From Rickettsiales bacterium UBA1997 (lineage in GTDB: Bacteria; Pseudomonadota; Alphaproteobacteria; Rickettsiales; UBA1997), in the NCBI GenBank assembly GCA_002335845.1, contig DDCV01000064.1, forward strand, positions 255-12,094: a stretch of DNA of 11,840 bases, read 5' to 3'. The stretch's first letter is position 1. Every line of letters begins with the position of its first letter. This document shows, one piece after another, positions 5,446 through 11,840 of this stretch. Made by a program: the position numbers and the translations under genes. Under the pieces are notes generated by a model, which did no database searches, was not told the DNA's origin, and saw only the letters and a list, made by a program, of their open reading frames with translations.

Positions 5446-8241
5446 ATGACCGATAAAACTCTAGATAAAGTAAGAAATGACATAGAGCCAGTTTCTCTGG
5501 TTAGTGAGATGAAAAAATCATATCTTGACTACGCTATGAGCGTGATTGTCTCAAGAGCAATTCCTGATGCCTGCGACGGATTAAAACCTGTTCATCGCCG
5601 AATTCTTTTTGCCATGCATGAGGGCAATTATGATTTCAACAAACCATTCAAAAAATCAGCCAGAATTGTTGGTGAAGTAATGGGTAAATACCACCCTCAT
5701 GGTGATGCCGCAATTTATGATTCTTTAGTTAGAATGGCGCAAGATTTTTCAATGCGCGTTCCATTAATAGATGGCCAAGGTAATTTTGGTTCCATTGATG
5801 ATGATCCACCAGCTGCAATGCGTTATACAGAATCACGCTTGCAAAAAATTTCTCACACAATACTTGAAGATCTAGACAAGGACACGGTTGATTTTATGCC
5901 TAATTATGATGGCAATGAAAATGAACCAAAAGTTCTTCCTGCACGCTTTCCCAACTTACTGGTTAATGGATCTAGTGGTATTGCTGTCGGTATGGCCACC
6001 AACATTCCGCCACATAATCTTGGCGAAGTTATTGATGCCTGCATCGCCTATATTGACAATAATGAACTTACTATTGAAGAAGTTATCAATATAGTTCCAG
6101 GACCTGACTTTCCAACTGGTGGTATCATCTTAGGCCGCGCTGGCCATAATTCAGCTGCACGCACTGGCCGCGGCTCCGTAGTAATGCGCGGCAAACACAA
6201 GATTGAACAAAAAGGCAATCGCTCATCAATTGTTATTACCGAAATTCCTTATCAAGTCAATAAAGCACGATTAGTCGAAAAAATTGCCGATCTAGTCAAG
6301 GAGAAAAAAGTAGAAGGTATTTCTGACCTAAGAGATGAATCAGATCGCGAAGGTATTCGCGTTGTTGTCGATCTTAAAAAAGATGCTATGGAGGATGTTA
6401 TCATCAATCAACTTTATAGCTTCACTGAGTTGCAATGCAACTTTAGCGTTAATATGCTTGCTCTAAATTATGGCAAACCTGAACTTTTAAACCTACTTGA
6501 TGTCATTAAAATCTTCTGCAATTTCCGTGAAGCGGTTACCGTCAGAAGAACAAATTTTTTACTTAACAAATCTCGTGATAAGGCTCATATTTTAATCGGC
6601 CTAGCTGCCGCTGTAGCAAATATCGATGAAATTGTTGAGCTGATAAAAACCTCAAAAGATGTTGCTGAAGCTAGAGAAAGATTATTAGCAAGAGCTTGGT
6701 CAGCTAGCTTAGTTGAAGCTTTAATAAATCTAGTACAAGACACTGGTAACCTCGTTCAAGATGGTAATTTCTATTTCACTGAAACTCAAGCAAGAGCAAT
6801 TCTAGACATGAGATTAGCTAAACTAACTGGTCTTGAGATGGATAAAATACATAATGAGCTTAAGCAGTTAGCTGAAGAAATTGTTGGGTATTTAGATTTA
6901 TTAGCCAATCGCGACAAAATGCTTGATTTAGTTAAAAAAGAGCTAATTGAGGTTAAAGAACAATTTTCCACTCCAAGAAAATCTTCAATTGAAGATTCTG
7001 AATTTGAAGTCGATATCGAAGATCTCATTCCAAAAGAAGATATGGTCGTGGTCGGCACTATGAATGGCTATATAAAAAGAGTGGCCCTAAATTCATATCG
7101 CACCCAAAGACGCGGTGGCCGTGGCAAAAGTGCTATGGATGTTAGGGATGAAGATGTTACAACTGATATTTTTGTAACCAACACCCATACTCCAATCCTT
7201 TTCTTCTCAACAAAAGGTCAAGTTTACAAGCTAAAGACATATAAATTACCACTAGGAACTCCGCAAGCAAGAGGCCGAGCTTTGGTAAATTTACTACCTT
7301 TAGATCAAGATGAAAAAATCAGCACCATTCTAGCATTGCCTGAAGATGAAGAAAAATGGAATGATCTAAACATCATCTTCGCCACTTCCACCGGCAATAT
7401 CAGAAGAAATTCTATGGATCAATTCAAAGACATTAGATCTTCTGGCAAGATAGCTATGAAAATAGAAGGCGATGAATCACTAGTTGGAGTTAGATTATGC
7501 AAATCAGATGATGATATTATGCTTTCTACCAAAAACGGTAAATGTATTCGCTTTCCTGTTGAAAAATTACGCGTTTTCCAAAGTCGAAACTCGACAGGAG
7601 TTCGTGGTATAAAGCTAGATTCTAGCAATGAAGTTATAGCTATTTCAATTCTTTCTGGTACCGAAAAATTTAACGACAACAAGGAAAAATATCTAAAGAT
7701 CAACACTTCAACAAGAATCGCTCTAAAGCAAGCCTTACTACATAATCAATCTTTGCTAGAAAATAAAGAAGAGCAGCCTGATTTGGTAGAAATTCAGCCT
7801 CTTGAAATTCCACAAATAAAAAATTGTGAATTATCGCAAGATGTCATAGAGCAAATGGCTTTAAAAGAAGAATTTATCTTAACTATCACCGAAAATGGTT
7901 ATGGCAAAAGAACTTCAGCTTATGAATATCGCATAACTAATCGTGGCGGTGTGGGAATTACCAATATTATAACTTCCAAAAGAAATGGCGATGTTGTAGC
8001 TAGCTTTCCAATTGATGAAAATGATCAAGCAATGCTTATCACGAATAAAGGAACTCTAATTCGCACCGCACTTGATTCCATTCGCATAACTGGTCGCAAT
8101 ACTCAAGGCGTAACTCTCATCAAAACTAAAGATGAAACTGTTGTTTCAGTAGCGCGCATTGCTCATAGCGGCAATAAAGAGATTGATGAAGCTGAAATTG
8201 GTGAAGATGAAGCTAATGAAATAACAGACAATTCTCAATAA
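5446..8241 (+). CDS. gyrA: DNA gyrase subunit A
   Basis: GyrA cuts and rejoins DNA in the A2B2 gyrase that introduces negative supercoils. The 931-aa protein has the N-terminal breakage-reunion domain with catalytic Tyr127 in AAMRYTE. The GyrA box QRRGGRG (554-560) starts the C-terminal wrapping domain and separates it from ParC. The quinolone region reads [10 protein letters not shown] (83-92): Ala88 occupies the E. coli Ser83 position, while Asp92 (E. coli Asp87) is kept. About 60 residues are inserted between C-terminal blades (about 741-800) before [20 protein letters not shown], as in alphaproteobacterial GyrA. The C-terminal tail is acidic. ATG was chosen because the conserved N-terminus ([21 protein letters not shown]) starts shortly after it. 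The Shine-Dalgarno is weak. gatB follows after 12 nt, probably on the same transcript. Confidence 0.98.
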   Translation: MTDKTLDKVRNDIEPVSLVSEMKKSYLDYAMSVIVSRAIPDACDGLKPVHRRILFAMHEGNYDFNKPFKKSARIVGEVMGKYHPHGDAAIYDSLVRMAQDFSMRVPLIDGQGNFGSIDDDPPAAMRYTESRLQKISHTILEDLDKDTVDFMPNYDGNENEPKVLPARFPNLLVNGSSGIAVGMATNIPPHNLGEVIDACIAYIDNNELTIEEVINIVPGPDFPTGGIILGRAGHNSAARTGRGSVVMRGKHKIEQKGNRSSIVITEIPYQVNKARLVEKIADLVKEKKVEGISDLRDESDREGIRVVVDLKKDAMEDVIINQLYSFTELQCNFSVNMLALNYGKPELLNLLDVIKIFCNFREAVTVRRTNFLLNKSRDKAHILIGLAAAVANIDEIVELIKTSKDVAEARERLLARAWSASLVEALINLVQDTGNLVQDGNFYFTETQARAILDMRLAKLTGLEMDKIHNELKQLAEEIVGYLDLLANRDKMLDLVKKELIEVKEQFSTPRKSSIEDSEFEVDIEDLIPKEDMVVVGTMNGYIKRVALNSYRTQRRGGRGKSAMDVRDEDVTTDIFVTNTHTPILFFSTKGQVYKLKTYKLPLGTPQARGRALVNLLPLDQDEKISTILALPEDEEKWNDLNIIFATSTGNIRRNSMDQFKDIRSSGKIAMKIEGDESLVGVRLCKSDDDIMLSTKNGKCIRFPVEKLRVFQSRNSTGVRGIKLDSSNEVIAISILSGTEKFNDNKEKYLKINTSTRIALKQALLHNQSLLENKEEQPDLVEIQPLEIPQIKNCELSQDVIEQMALKEEFILTITENGYGKRTSAYEYRITNRGGVGITNIITSKRNGDVVASFPIDENDQAMLITNKGTLIRTALDSIRITGRNTQGVTLIKTKDETVVSVARIAHSGNKEIDEAEIGEDEANEITDNSQ

Positions 8242-8253
8242 ATTATACAAGAA

Positions 8254-9714
8254 ATGACTTCAAGCTATATTATAGAGGGAAAAAATGATAATTACGAAAT
8301 TGTTATTGGCTGCGAAATTCATGCTCAAATAGCATCAAAATCCAAACTTTTCTCTCGTAGCTCTACCGAATTTGGCGCTAAGCAAAATAGTCAAGTGTCA
8401 TTTATTGACGCCGCAATGCCAGGAATGCTACCAACAATAAATGAAGAATGCGTTAAGCAAGCAATCAAGACTAGCTTTGGATTAAATGCGCAGATCAATC
8501 TATTTTCAGCTTTTGACCGCAAAAACTATTTCTACCCTGACTTGCCGCAAGGCTATCAAATATCGCAACTTTATCATCCAATAATAGGTGAAGGCCATAT
8601 TGAAATCGACCTAAATGACGGCTCAAAGAAAAAAATCAATATTGAGAGAATTCATCTCGAGCAAGATGCTGGCAAATCAATTCACGACCAAGACCCCAAT
8701 CTATCTTTTATTGACCTCAATCGCTGTGGCATAGCTTTAATGGAAATAGTTTCTAAGCCTGATTTAAATTCTCCTCAAGAAGCAGCAGAATATGTTAAAA
8801 CCATTAGATCAATTGTTCGTGCCCTTGGCACTTGTGATGGCGATATGGAAAAAGGAAATTTACGCTGCGATGCCAATGTTTCAGTAAGAAAAGTTGGTGC
8901 AACAGAATTGGGAACAAGATGCGAAATTAAAAACCTAAATTCTATGCGAAATATCGCGCGCGCCATAGAGTTTGAATCAGCAAGACAGGTCGATATCATC
9001 GAAAATGGAGGAAAAATTGACCAAGAAACTCGTCTTTTTGATGCCCTAACTGGAGAAACCAGAACTATGCGCAGCAAAGAAGATGCCATGGATTATCGCT
9101 ATTTTCCTGATCCAGATTTACCACCTCTAAATTTATCACAAGAATTTATTGACGATATCAAAAAAACCCTCCCCGAACTTCCCGAAGCTAAAAAGCAACG
9201 CTATATCAACGATCTCAATCTTACACAATATGATGCCGGGGTTATTACCGCCGATGGCAATTTAACGATTTTTTTTGAAGAATTAATCAAAACTCACGAA
9301 GTAAAGCTAGCCGTAACTTGGTTGACCGTTGAACTCTTAGGTCGAATAAATAAGTTGAGCCTCACTCTAGATGAAGCTAAAGTCACTCCACAAAAGCTAT
9401 CAAACCTACTTGATTTAATAAAAAGCGGCGATATTTCAGGCAAAATCGCCAAAGATGTTTTAGATGAAATGCTAAATAGCGGCGAGGATGCTGATAAAAT
9501 TGTTGAACAAAAAGGCTTAAAACAGCTATCTAATAGCGATGAAATTGAAAATATAATTGAAAATATTCTACAAAACAACCAAGACAAAGTTGAGCAATAT
9601 AAATCTGGCAAAGATAAATTATTTGGCTTTTTTGTTGGTCAAACCATGAAGGAAACTGGTGGTAAAGCTAATCCTAAAATCGTCAATGAAATATTAAAAG
9701 ATAAGTTAAAATAG
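8254..9714 (+). CDS. gatB: Asp-tRNA(Asn)/Glu-tRNA(Gln) amidotransferase subunit B
   Basis: GatB is the kinase and tRNA-binding subunit of GatCAB, which converts Glu-tRNA-Gln (and/or Asp-tRNA-Asn) to the correctly amidated form in bacteria lacking GlnRS or AsnRS. The 486-aa length fits the family. Signatures include IGCEIHAQI (18-26), [18 protein letters not shown] (88-105), [12 protein letters not shown] (134-145), [16 protein letters not shown] (155-170), then [13 protein letters not shown] and a C-terminal GatB/YqeY tail domain ending with a GGKANP motif. It starts 12 nt after gyrA with only a weak AAGA before the ATG, so it probably depends on the gyrA transcript. gatA and gatC, often adjacent, are not in the window and must be elsewhere. 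The stop is TAG. Confidence 0.97.
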   Translation: MTSSYIIEGKNDNYEIVIGCEIHAQIASKSKLFSRSSTEFGAKQNSQVSFIDAAMPGMLPTINEECVKQAIKTSFGLNAQINLFSAFDRKNYFYPDLPQGYQISQLYHPIIGEGHIEIDLNDGSKKKINIERIHLEQDAGKSIHDQDPNLSFIDLNRCGIALMEIVSKPDLNSPQEAAEYVKTIRSIVRALGTCDGDMEKGNLRCDANVSVRKVGATELGTRCEIKNLNSMRNIARAIEFESARQVDIIENGGKIDQETRLFDALTGETRTMRSKEDAMDYRYFPDPDLPPLNLSQEFIDDIKKTLPELPEAKKQRYINDLNLTQYDAGVITADGNLTIFFEELIKTHEVKLAVTWLTVELLGRINKLSLTLDEAKVTPQKLSNLLDLIKSGDISGKIAKDVLDEMLNSGEDADKIVEQKGLKQLSNSDEIENIIENILQNNQDKVEQYKSGKDKLFGFFVGQTMKETGGKANPKIVNEILKDKLK

Positions 9715-9720
9715 CTTATC
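9700..9720 (+). terminator. Weak hairpin at the gatB stop, between convergent genes
   Basis: GATAAG (9700-9705) pairs with CTTATC (9715-9720) around a 9-nt loop that contains the gatB stop codon. The following sequence is AT-rich but has no proper T run. A terminator is expected here because gatB and ccmE converge across 52 bp, but the structure is weak. Confidence 0.25.
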
Positions 9721-9766
9721 ATTAATTAATATTGTTTTATACCAATTCCCATCTTTAGAAGCGTTA

Positions 9767-10207
9767 TTATTTAATCTGAATCGATTTTATTTCAGGTGGA
9801 ACATAATTTTCATCATGCTTTACCAACAATTCCTTGCTATAAAACTTGCTCTTTACCACATCCAAATTTCCATTAGCCACAACGCCCTGCTCTTCTCGAA
9901 ATAAATTAGGCAAAATTCCGCGATAATTAACCAAAATTTGCTTCTCATTATCATAAATCACAAACTCAGTTTCAAGGCTATTTATTTTGTTTATAGAATC
10001 TTTTTTCACCAAGCCGCCTATGCGAAATTGGCTATTTTGTATTTTTTGTAATATTTTTTGATCACCCAATTCACTCGGTGAATAAAAAAACACAATATTA
10101 TCACGAAAATTAGTAATTATAAAAAACAACGCCAACACAGATATAGCAAAGATTGAGGCCACAAATAATAAGCGCTTTTTTTTGTTATTTTGCTTATTTT
10201 TTAGCAT
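9767..10207 (-). CDS. ccmE: Cytochrome c maturation haem chaperone CcmE
   Basis: CcmE receives haem from CcmC/CcmD through a covalent bond to one His and passes it to the CcmF/H ligase for attachment to apocytochrome c, on the periplasmic side of the inner membrane. The 146-aa protein has a Lys-rich N-terminus, one membrane anchor (about 12-32) and an OB-fold with FRIGGLV (61-67) and VNYRGILPNLFREEQGVV (93-110). The haem-binding motif LVKHDENYVPPE has the attachment residue His131, and the following Tyr135 is the axial ligand position. All expected family landmarks are present. The gene stands alone, without other ccm genes beside it, convergent with gatB and divergent from the next gene. Its promoter must lie within 10208-10288, but I cannot pick one on the minus strand. 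Confidence 0.96.
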   Translation of the reverse strand: MLKNKQNNKKKRLLFVASIFAISVLALFFIITNFRDNIVFFYSPSELGDQKILQKIQNSQFRIGGLVKKDSINKINSLETEFVIYDNEKQILVNYRGILPNLFREEQGVVANGNLDVVKSKFYSKELLVKHDENYVPPEIKSIQIK

Positions 10208-10211
10208 TTAA

Positions 10212-10280
10212 TTAAAGTATTTTACTTTTTAACAATTTTATGCTATACTAGCCAGCAAAGATGAATTTTAAAGTATTTTA
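10212..10280 (+). repeat. 13-bp direct repeat flanking the promoter
   Basis: TTAAAGTATTTTA occurs identically at 10212-10224 and 10268-10280, 56 bp apart. Each copy is an imperfect palindrome (TAAA...TTTA). The first overlaps the proposed -35 box and the second lies between the transcription start and the start codon. The position suits a two-site operator, but AT-rich intergenic DNA makes chance repeats more likely. Confidence 0.4.
10221..10249 (+). promoter_or_regulatory. Probable sigma-70 promoter of the RRxS-repeat gene
   Basis: TTTACT (10221-10226) is followed by a 17-nt spacer and TATACT (10244-10249), with an extended -10 TG at 10241-10242. Both boxes match consensus moderately (4/6 and 5/6), and spacing is ideal. 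Transcription would start near 10256, giving a 5' leader of about 30 nt before the ATG at 10289. Confidence 0.55.
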
Positions 10281-10288
10281 TTTAATAT

Positions 10289-11840
10289 ATGAGAGATAGT
10301 TCTGAATATAAAACCTGGGGTCAACTACAAAATGAAGATGGCAATCAATATGAGGAACTTACCAAAAAGAATAGTAATGATGTAGATGATGTTGTACTCA
10401 TCACTCCAGGAATCGATATCCACACAGAACCAGCCAAAAATAAGAAAGTTGAGGTCATAAATGACTTCCCAATCTTTTGTTATGATTATAATGATTTTTG
10501 GGGTGGCATAAGGGCGGAAGAGGCAAAAAGAAGTAAAGAAGACTCAGCTGAGGTAAGCGGCGTCACTATATGTAAAATGGAAGATGTAACAGATGGTAAA
10601 AAGCAAGATGGAACACATAATAACAAGCAAGATATTTACGCTATCGGCATTATTGACAAGGGGGAATCTTCTGTAACCTTTGTTGGAAAGCCTGGATTAG
10701 AATCCATTTTATCACAATATAACAATAAAAACAAAAATTTCTTAAAATCGCTAAAAAGTGACACAAAAACTTATACACTAAGTAGGGATGGAAAGTTTTT
10801 TGAAGCTGCTACTGAGAAGTTTAATAGCAATATAAATTGGCCTCAGCGGACTAAAAATAAAATAATGAATGTAATAGCAGGACCTCTTCCTAGTAGATGG
10901 ATTGAGAAAAAAAACCCTGCAGATCGGTTTGAGACATTACTAGGTAATGCAAAATATGAAATTACTGATGGTGGCGATATAGGTATTAAAACCTCAACAT
11001 TAGATGGTGGCACTAGAAAAGTTTACAGCGTGTTATTTACAACAGATAAACATGGTAAAGAAAAAGAAGAGCCGGGAAAAGCCACTATAGCCTATGTTAA
11101 TCTGGATGGAGGGTTATATAGAAAAATTTATCAAGGCAGAGGAGAAAAAGAGCTTGATTTAGAAGGAAGCCCGTTTCTTAAGCCTGGAGAGTTATATTTA
11201 GATAAAGAGTTTTACAAAAAAGAAGATAGTGGTGACTTTACTAAGGTTGGTAAAAACTCAGATCACCCAGGAATAAAAGAGGCCAGGGAATCAATAATAA
11301 CAGCCGTCTGCAAAAATAAGGACAACAAAATAACATCTCAAATAGTTAAAATGCCTAGAACAAAGGCTGTACAAGTTAGCATGCATAAAATAGAAGAAGA
11401 AGGTAAATTCGCCGTTGCCGACACTGAAAAATTAATCAAAATAAGAAGAAAAAATCCACTTTACTCAAAAAAAAAAGAGCACGAATATTATAAGGAGATG
11501 GGTAAAAAAAATAAACCACTTGATAATTTACCAACTCTTGTTGGATTACCTAGGAGTAATTCATTACAAGAGTCGGGGTCGGGGTCGGAGTTAGGGTTAG
11601 CGCCAGAAAATGCAAGTACCCGACGCGCTTCTATAGAGGGAGATTTGCACCGACGCACTTCCAGCGCAAGTTATGAAGACAGGGGTGCGTTAAGACGCAC
11701 TTCTGTGGCAACAAGCAACGAATCATTACGACGCACTTCCAGCGTAGGTGTAGTTGGTATAGAAGAGGAAGATAATAAAAATATAGCCCGACGCAATTCC
11801 GACGCAGGTTCTGAAGCAGGAACAGCCCGCTCTAGATCTA
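10289..11840 (+). CDS. Unrecognised protein with C-terminal RRxS kinase-site-like repeats (partial, open at right edge)
   Basis: The frame is open from ATG 10289 to the window end (517 full codons), so the C-terminus is missing. An in-frame TAA two codons upstream fixes the start at or after 10289. I recognise no family. The first ~400 residues are charged, rich in Lys, Glu, Asp and Gly, with no signal peptide and no membrane segment, suggesting a soluble protein. A basic stretch, KIRRKNPLYSKKKEHEYY, lies near 390-410. Then comes PRSNSL (421-426), a Ser/Gly linker from hexamer repeats (429-438), and five RRxS units starting at residues 445, 455, 469, 481 and 501: RRAS, RRTS, RRTS, RRTS, RRNS. 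Linkers are 10-20 residues and often acidic. RRx(S/T) is the consensus for PKA-type kinases, so a host-targeted effector is my inference. No strong Shine-Dalgarno is seen. To the eye it uses AGG and GGG codons more than its neighbours, which may reflect acquisition or low expression. Confidence 0.8.
   Translation, partial: MRDSSEYKTWGQLQNEDGNQYEELTKKNSNDVDDVVLITPGIDIHTEPAKNKKVEVINDFPIFCYDYNDFWGGIRAEEAKRSKEDSAEVSGVTICKMEDVTDGKKQDGTHNNKQDIYAIGIIDKGESSVTFVGKPGLESILSQYNNKNKNFLKSLKSDTKTYTLSRDGKFFEAATEKFNSNINWPQRTKNKIMNVIAGPLPSRWIEKKNPADRFETLLGNAKYEITDGGDIGIKTSTLDGGTRKVYSVLFTTDKHGKEKEEPGKATIAYVNLDGGLYRKIYQGRGEKELDLEGSPFLKPGELYLDKEFYKKEDSGDFTKVGKNSDHPGIKEARESIITAVCKNKDNKITSQIVKMPRTKAVQVSMHKIEEEGKFAVADTEKLIKIRRKNPLYSKKKEHEYYKEMGKKNKPLDNLPTLVGLPRSNSLQESGSGSELGLAPENASTRRASIEGDLHRRTSSASYEDRGALRRTSVATSNESLRRTSSVGVVGIEEEDNKNIARRNSDAGSEAGTARSRS
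11573..11602 (+). repeat. Degenerate hexanucleotide tandem repeat in coding sequence
   Basis: Five in-frame hexamers follow each other: TCGGGG, TCGGGG, TCGGAG, TTAGGG, TTAGCG. They encode SGSGSELGLA (residues 429-438), a flexible linker just before the RRxS array. This G-rich run stands out from the AT-rich surroundings. A six-base unit can expand or contract without breaking the frame. Confidence 0.8.
11621..11800 (+). repeat. Five-copy irregular repeat encoding RRxS motifs
   Basis: Units begin at 11621, 11651, 11693, 11729 and 11789. The DNA core is CGACGC(A)CTTCC with few changes; the third copy has AGA instead of CGA. Copies 2, 4 and 5 extend further (AGCGCAAGT, AGCGTAGGT, GACGCAGGT), giving RRTSSAS, RRTSSVG and RRNSDAG. 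Conservation at DNA level, including the Arg codon pair, points to duplication from one unit. Unit lengths of 30, 42, 36 and 60 bp are all in frame. Confidence 0.88.

Noticed and set aside
8775..9089. 104-codon minus-strand ORF inside gatB (similar ones at 9294-9611, 6786-7058 and 7419-7706)
   Set aside because: These lie opposite strongly conserved gatB and gyrA sequence, have Ser/Leu-rich shadow composition and no start signals.
10261..10299. 12-codon upstream ORF overlapping the start of the RRxS-repeat gene
   Set aside because: It has no clear Shine-Dalgarno and short ORFs are frequent by chance. It is mentioned as a possible leader peptide but not annotated as a gene.
11585..11600. Telomere-like TTAGGG repeats
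   Set aside because: Only about one and a half TTAGGG-like units occur, within a coding hexamer repeat; no linear chromosome end is implied.
1..11840. CRISPR array, tRNA genes, insertion sequence or prophage
   Set aside because: I found no regularly spaced direct repeats, no tRNA cloverleaf candidates, and no transposase, integrase or phage genes on either strand.

Overview
The window looks like the chromosome of an AT-rich alphaproteobacterium, most likely a host-associated member of the Rickettsiales or a relative. The reasons are low GC content, an alphaproteobacterial-type 16S rRNA 5' end, an alphaproteobacterial insertion in the GyrA C-terminal domain, a stand-alone ccmE, a GatB-type amidotransferase, very weak Shine-Dalgarno sequences and a frameshift at a homopolymer. 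The lineage is inferred from these features; no database was searched.

Layout. Positions 1-361 hold the first ~21 nt of a 16S rRNA gene (minus strand, running off the left edge), its leader with three hairpins and a boxA-like element, and a near-consensus promoter just downstream of holA. From 362 to 5225 all genes are on the minus strand. In transcription order they are: an intact pseudopilin with a LamG-like C-terminal half, dapB (lysine/meso-DAP synthesis), a second pseudopilin-LamG paralogue broken by one frameshift in a T9 run, tilS (tRNA-Ile lysidine synthetase), and holA (DNA polymerase III delta). tilS and holA overlap by 4 nt. A 220-bp divergent region (5226-5445) separates these from plus-strand gyrA and gatB, which lie 12 nt apart. 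gatB converges on minus-strand ccmE (cytochrome c haem chaperone).

After an 81-bp divergent promoter region, a long plus-strand gene of unrecognised family begins at 10289 and is still open at the right edge. Its visible C-terminal part has a hexanucleotide-repeat linker followed by five Arg-Arg-X-Ser units, matching the consensus for eukaryotic basophilic (PKA-like) kinases. This is the most unusual item in the window and a candidate host-directed effector.

The core genes cover replication (HolA, GyrA), translation (16S, TilS, GatB), envelope/lysine synthesis (DapB) and respiration (CcmE). The accessory part consists of the two pseudopilin-LamG genes flanking dapB and the RRxS-repeat gene at the right edge.
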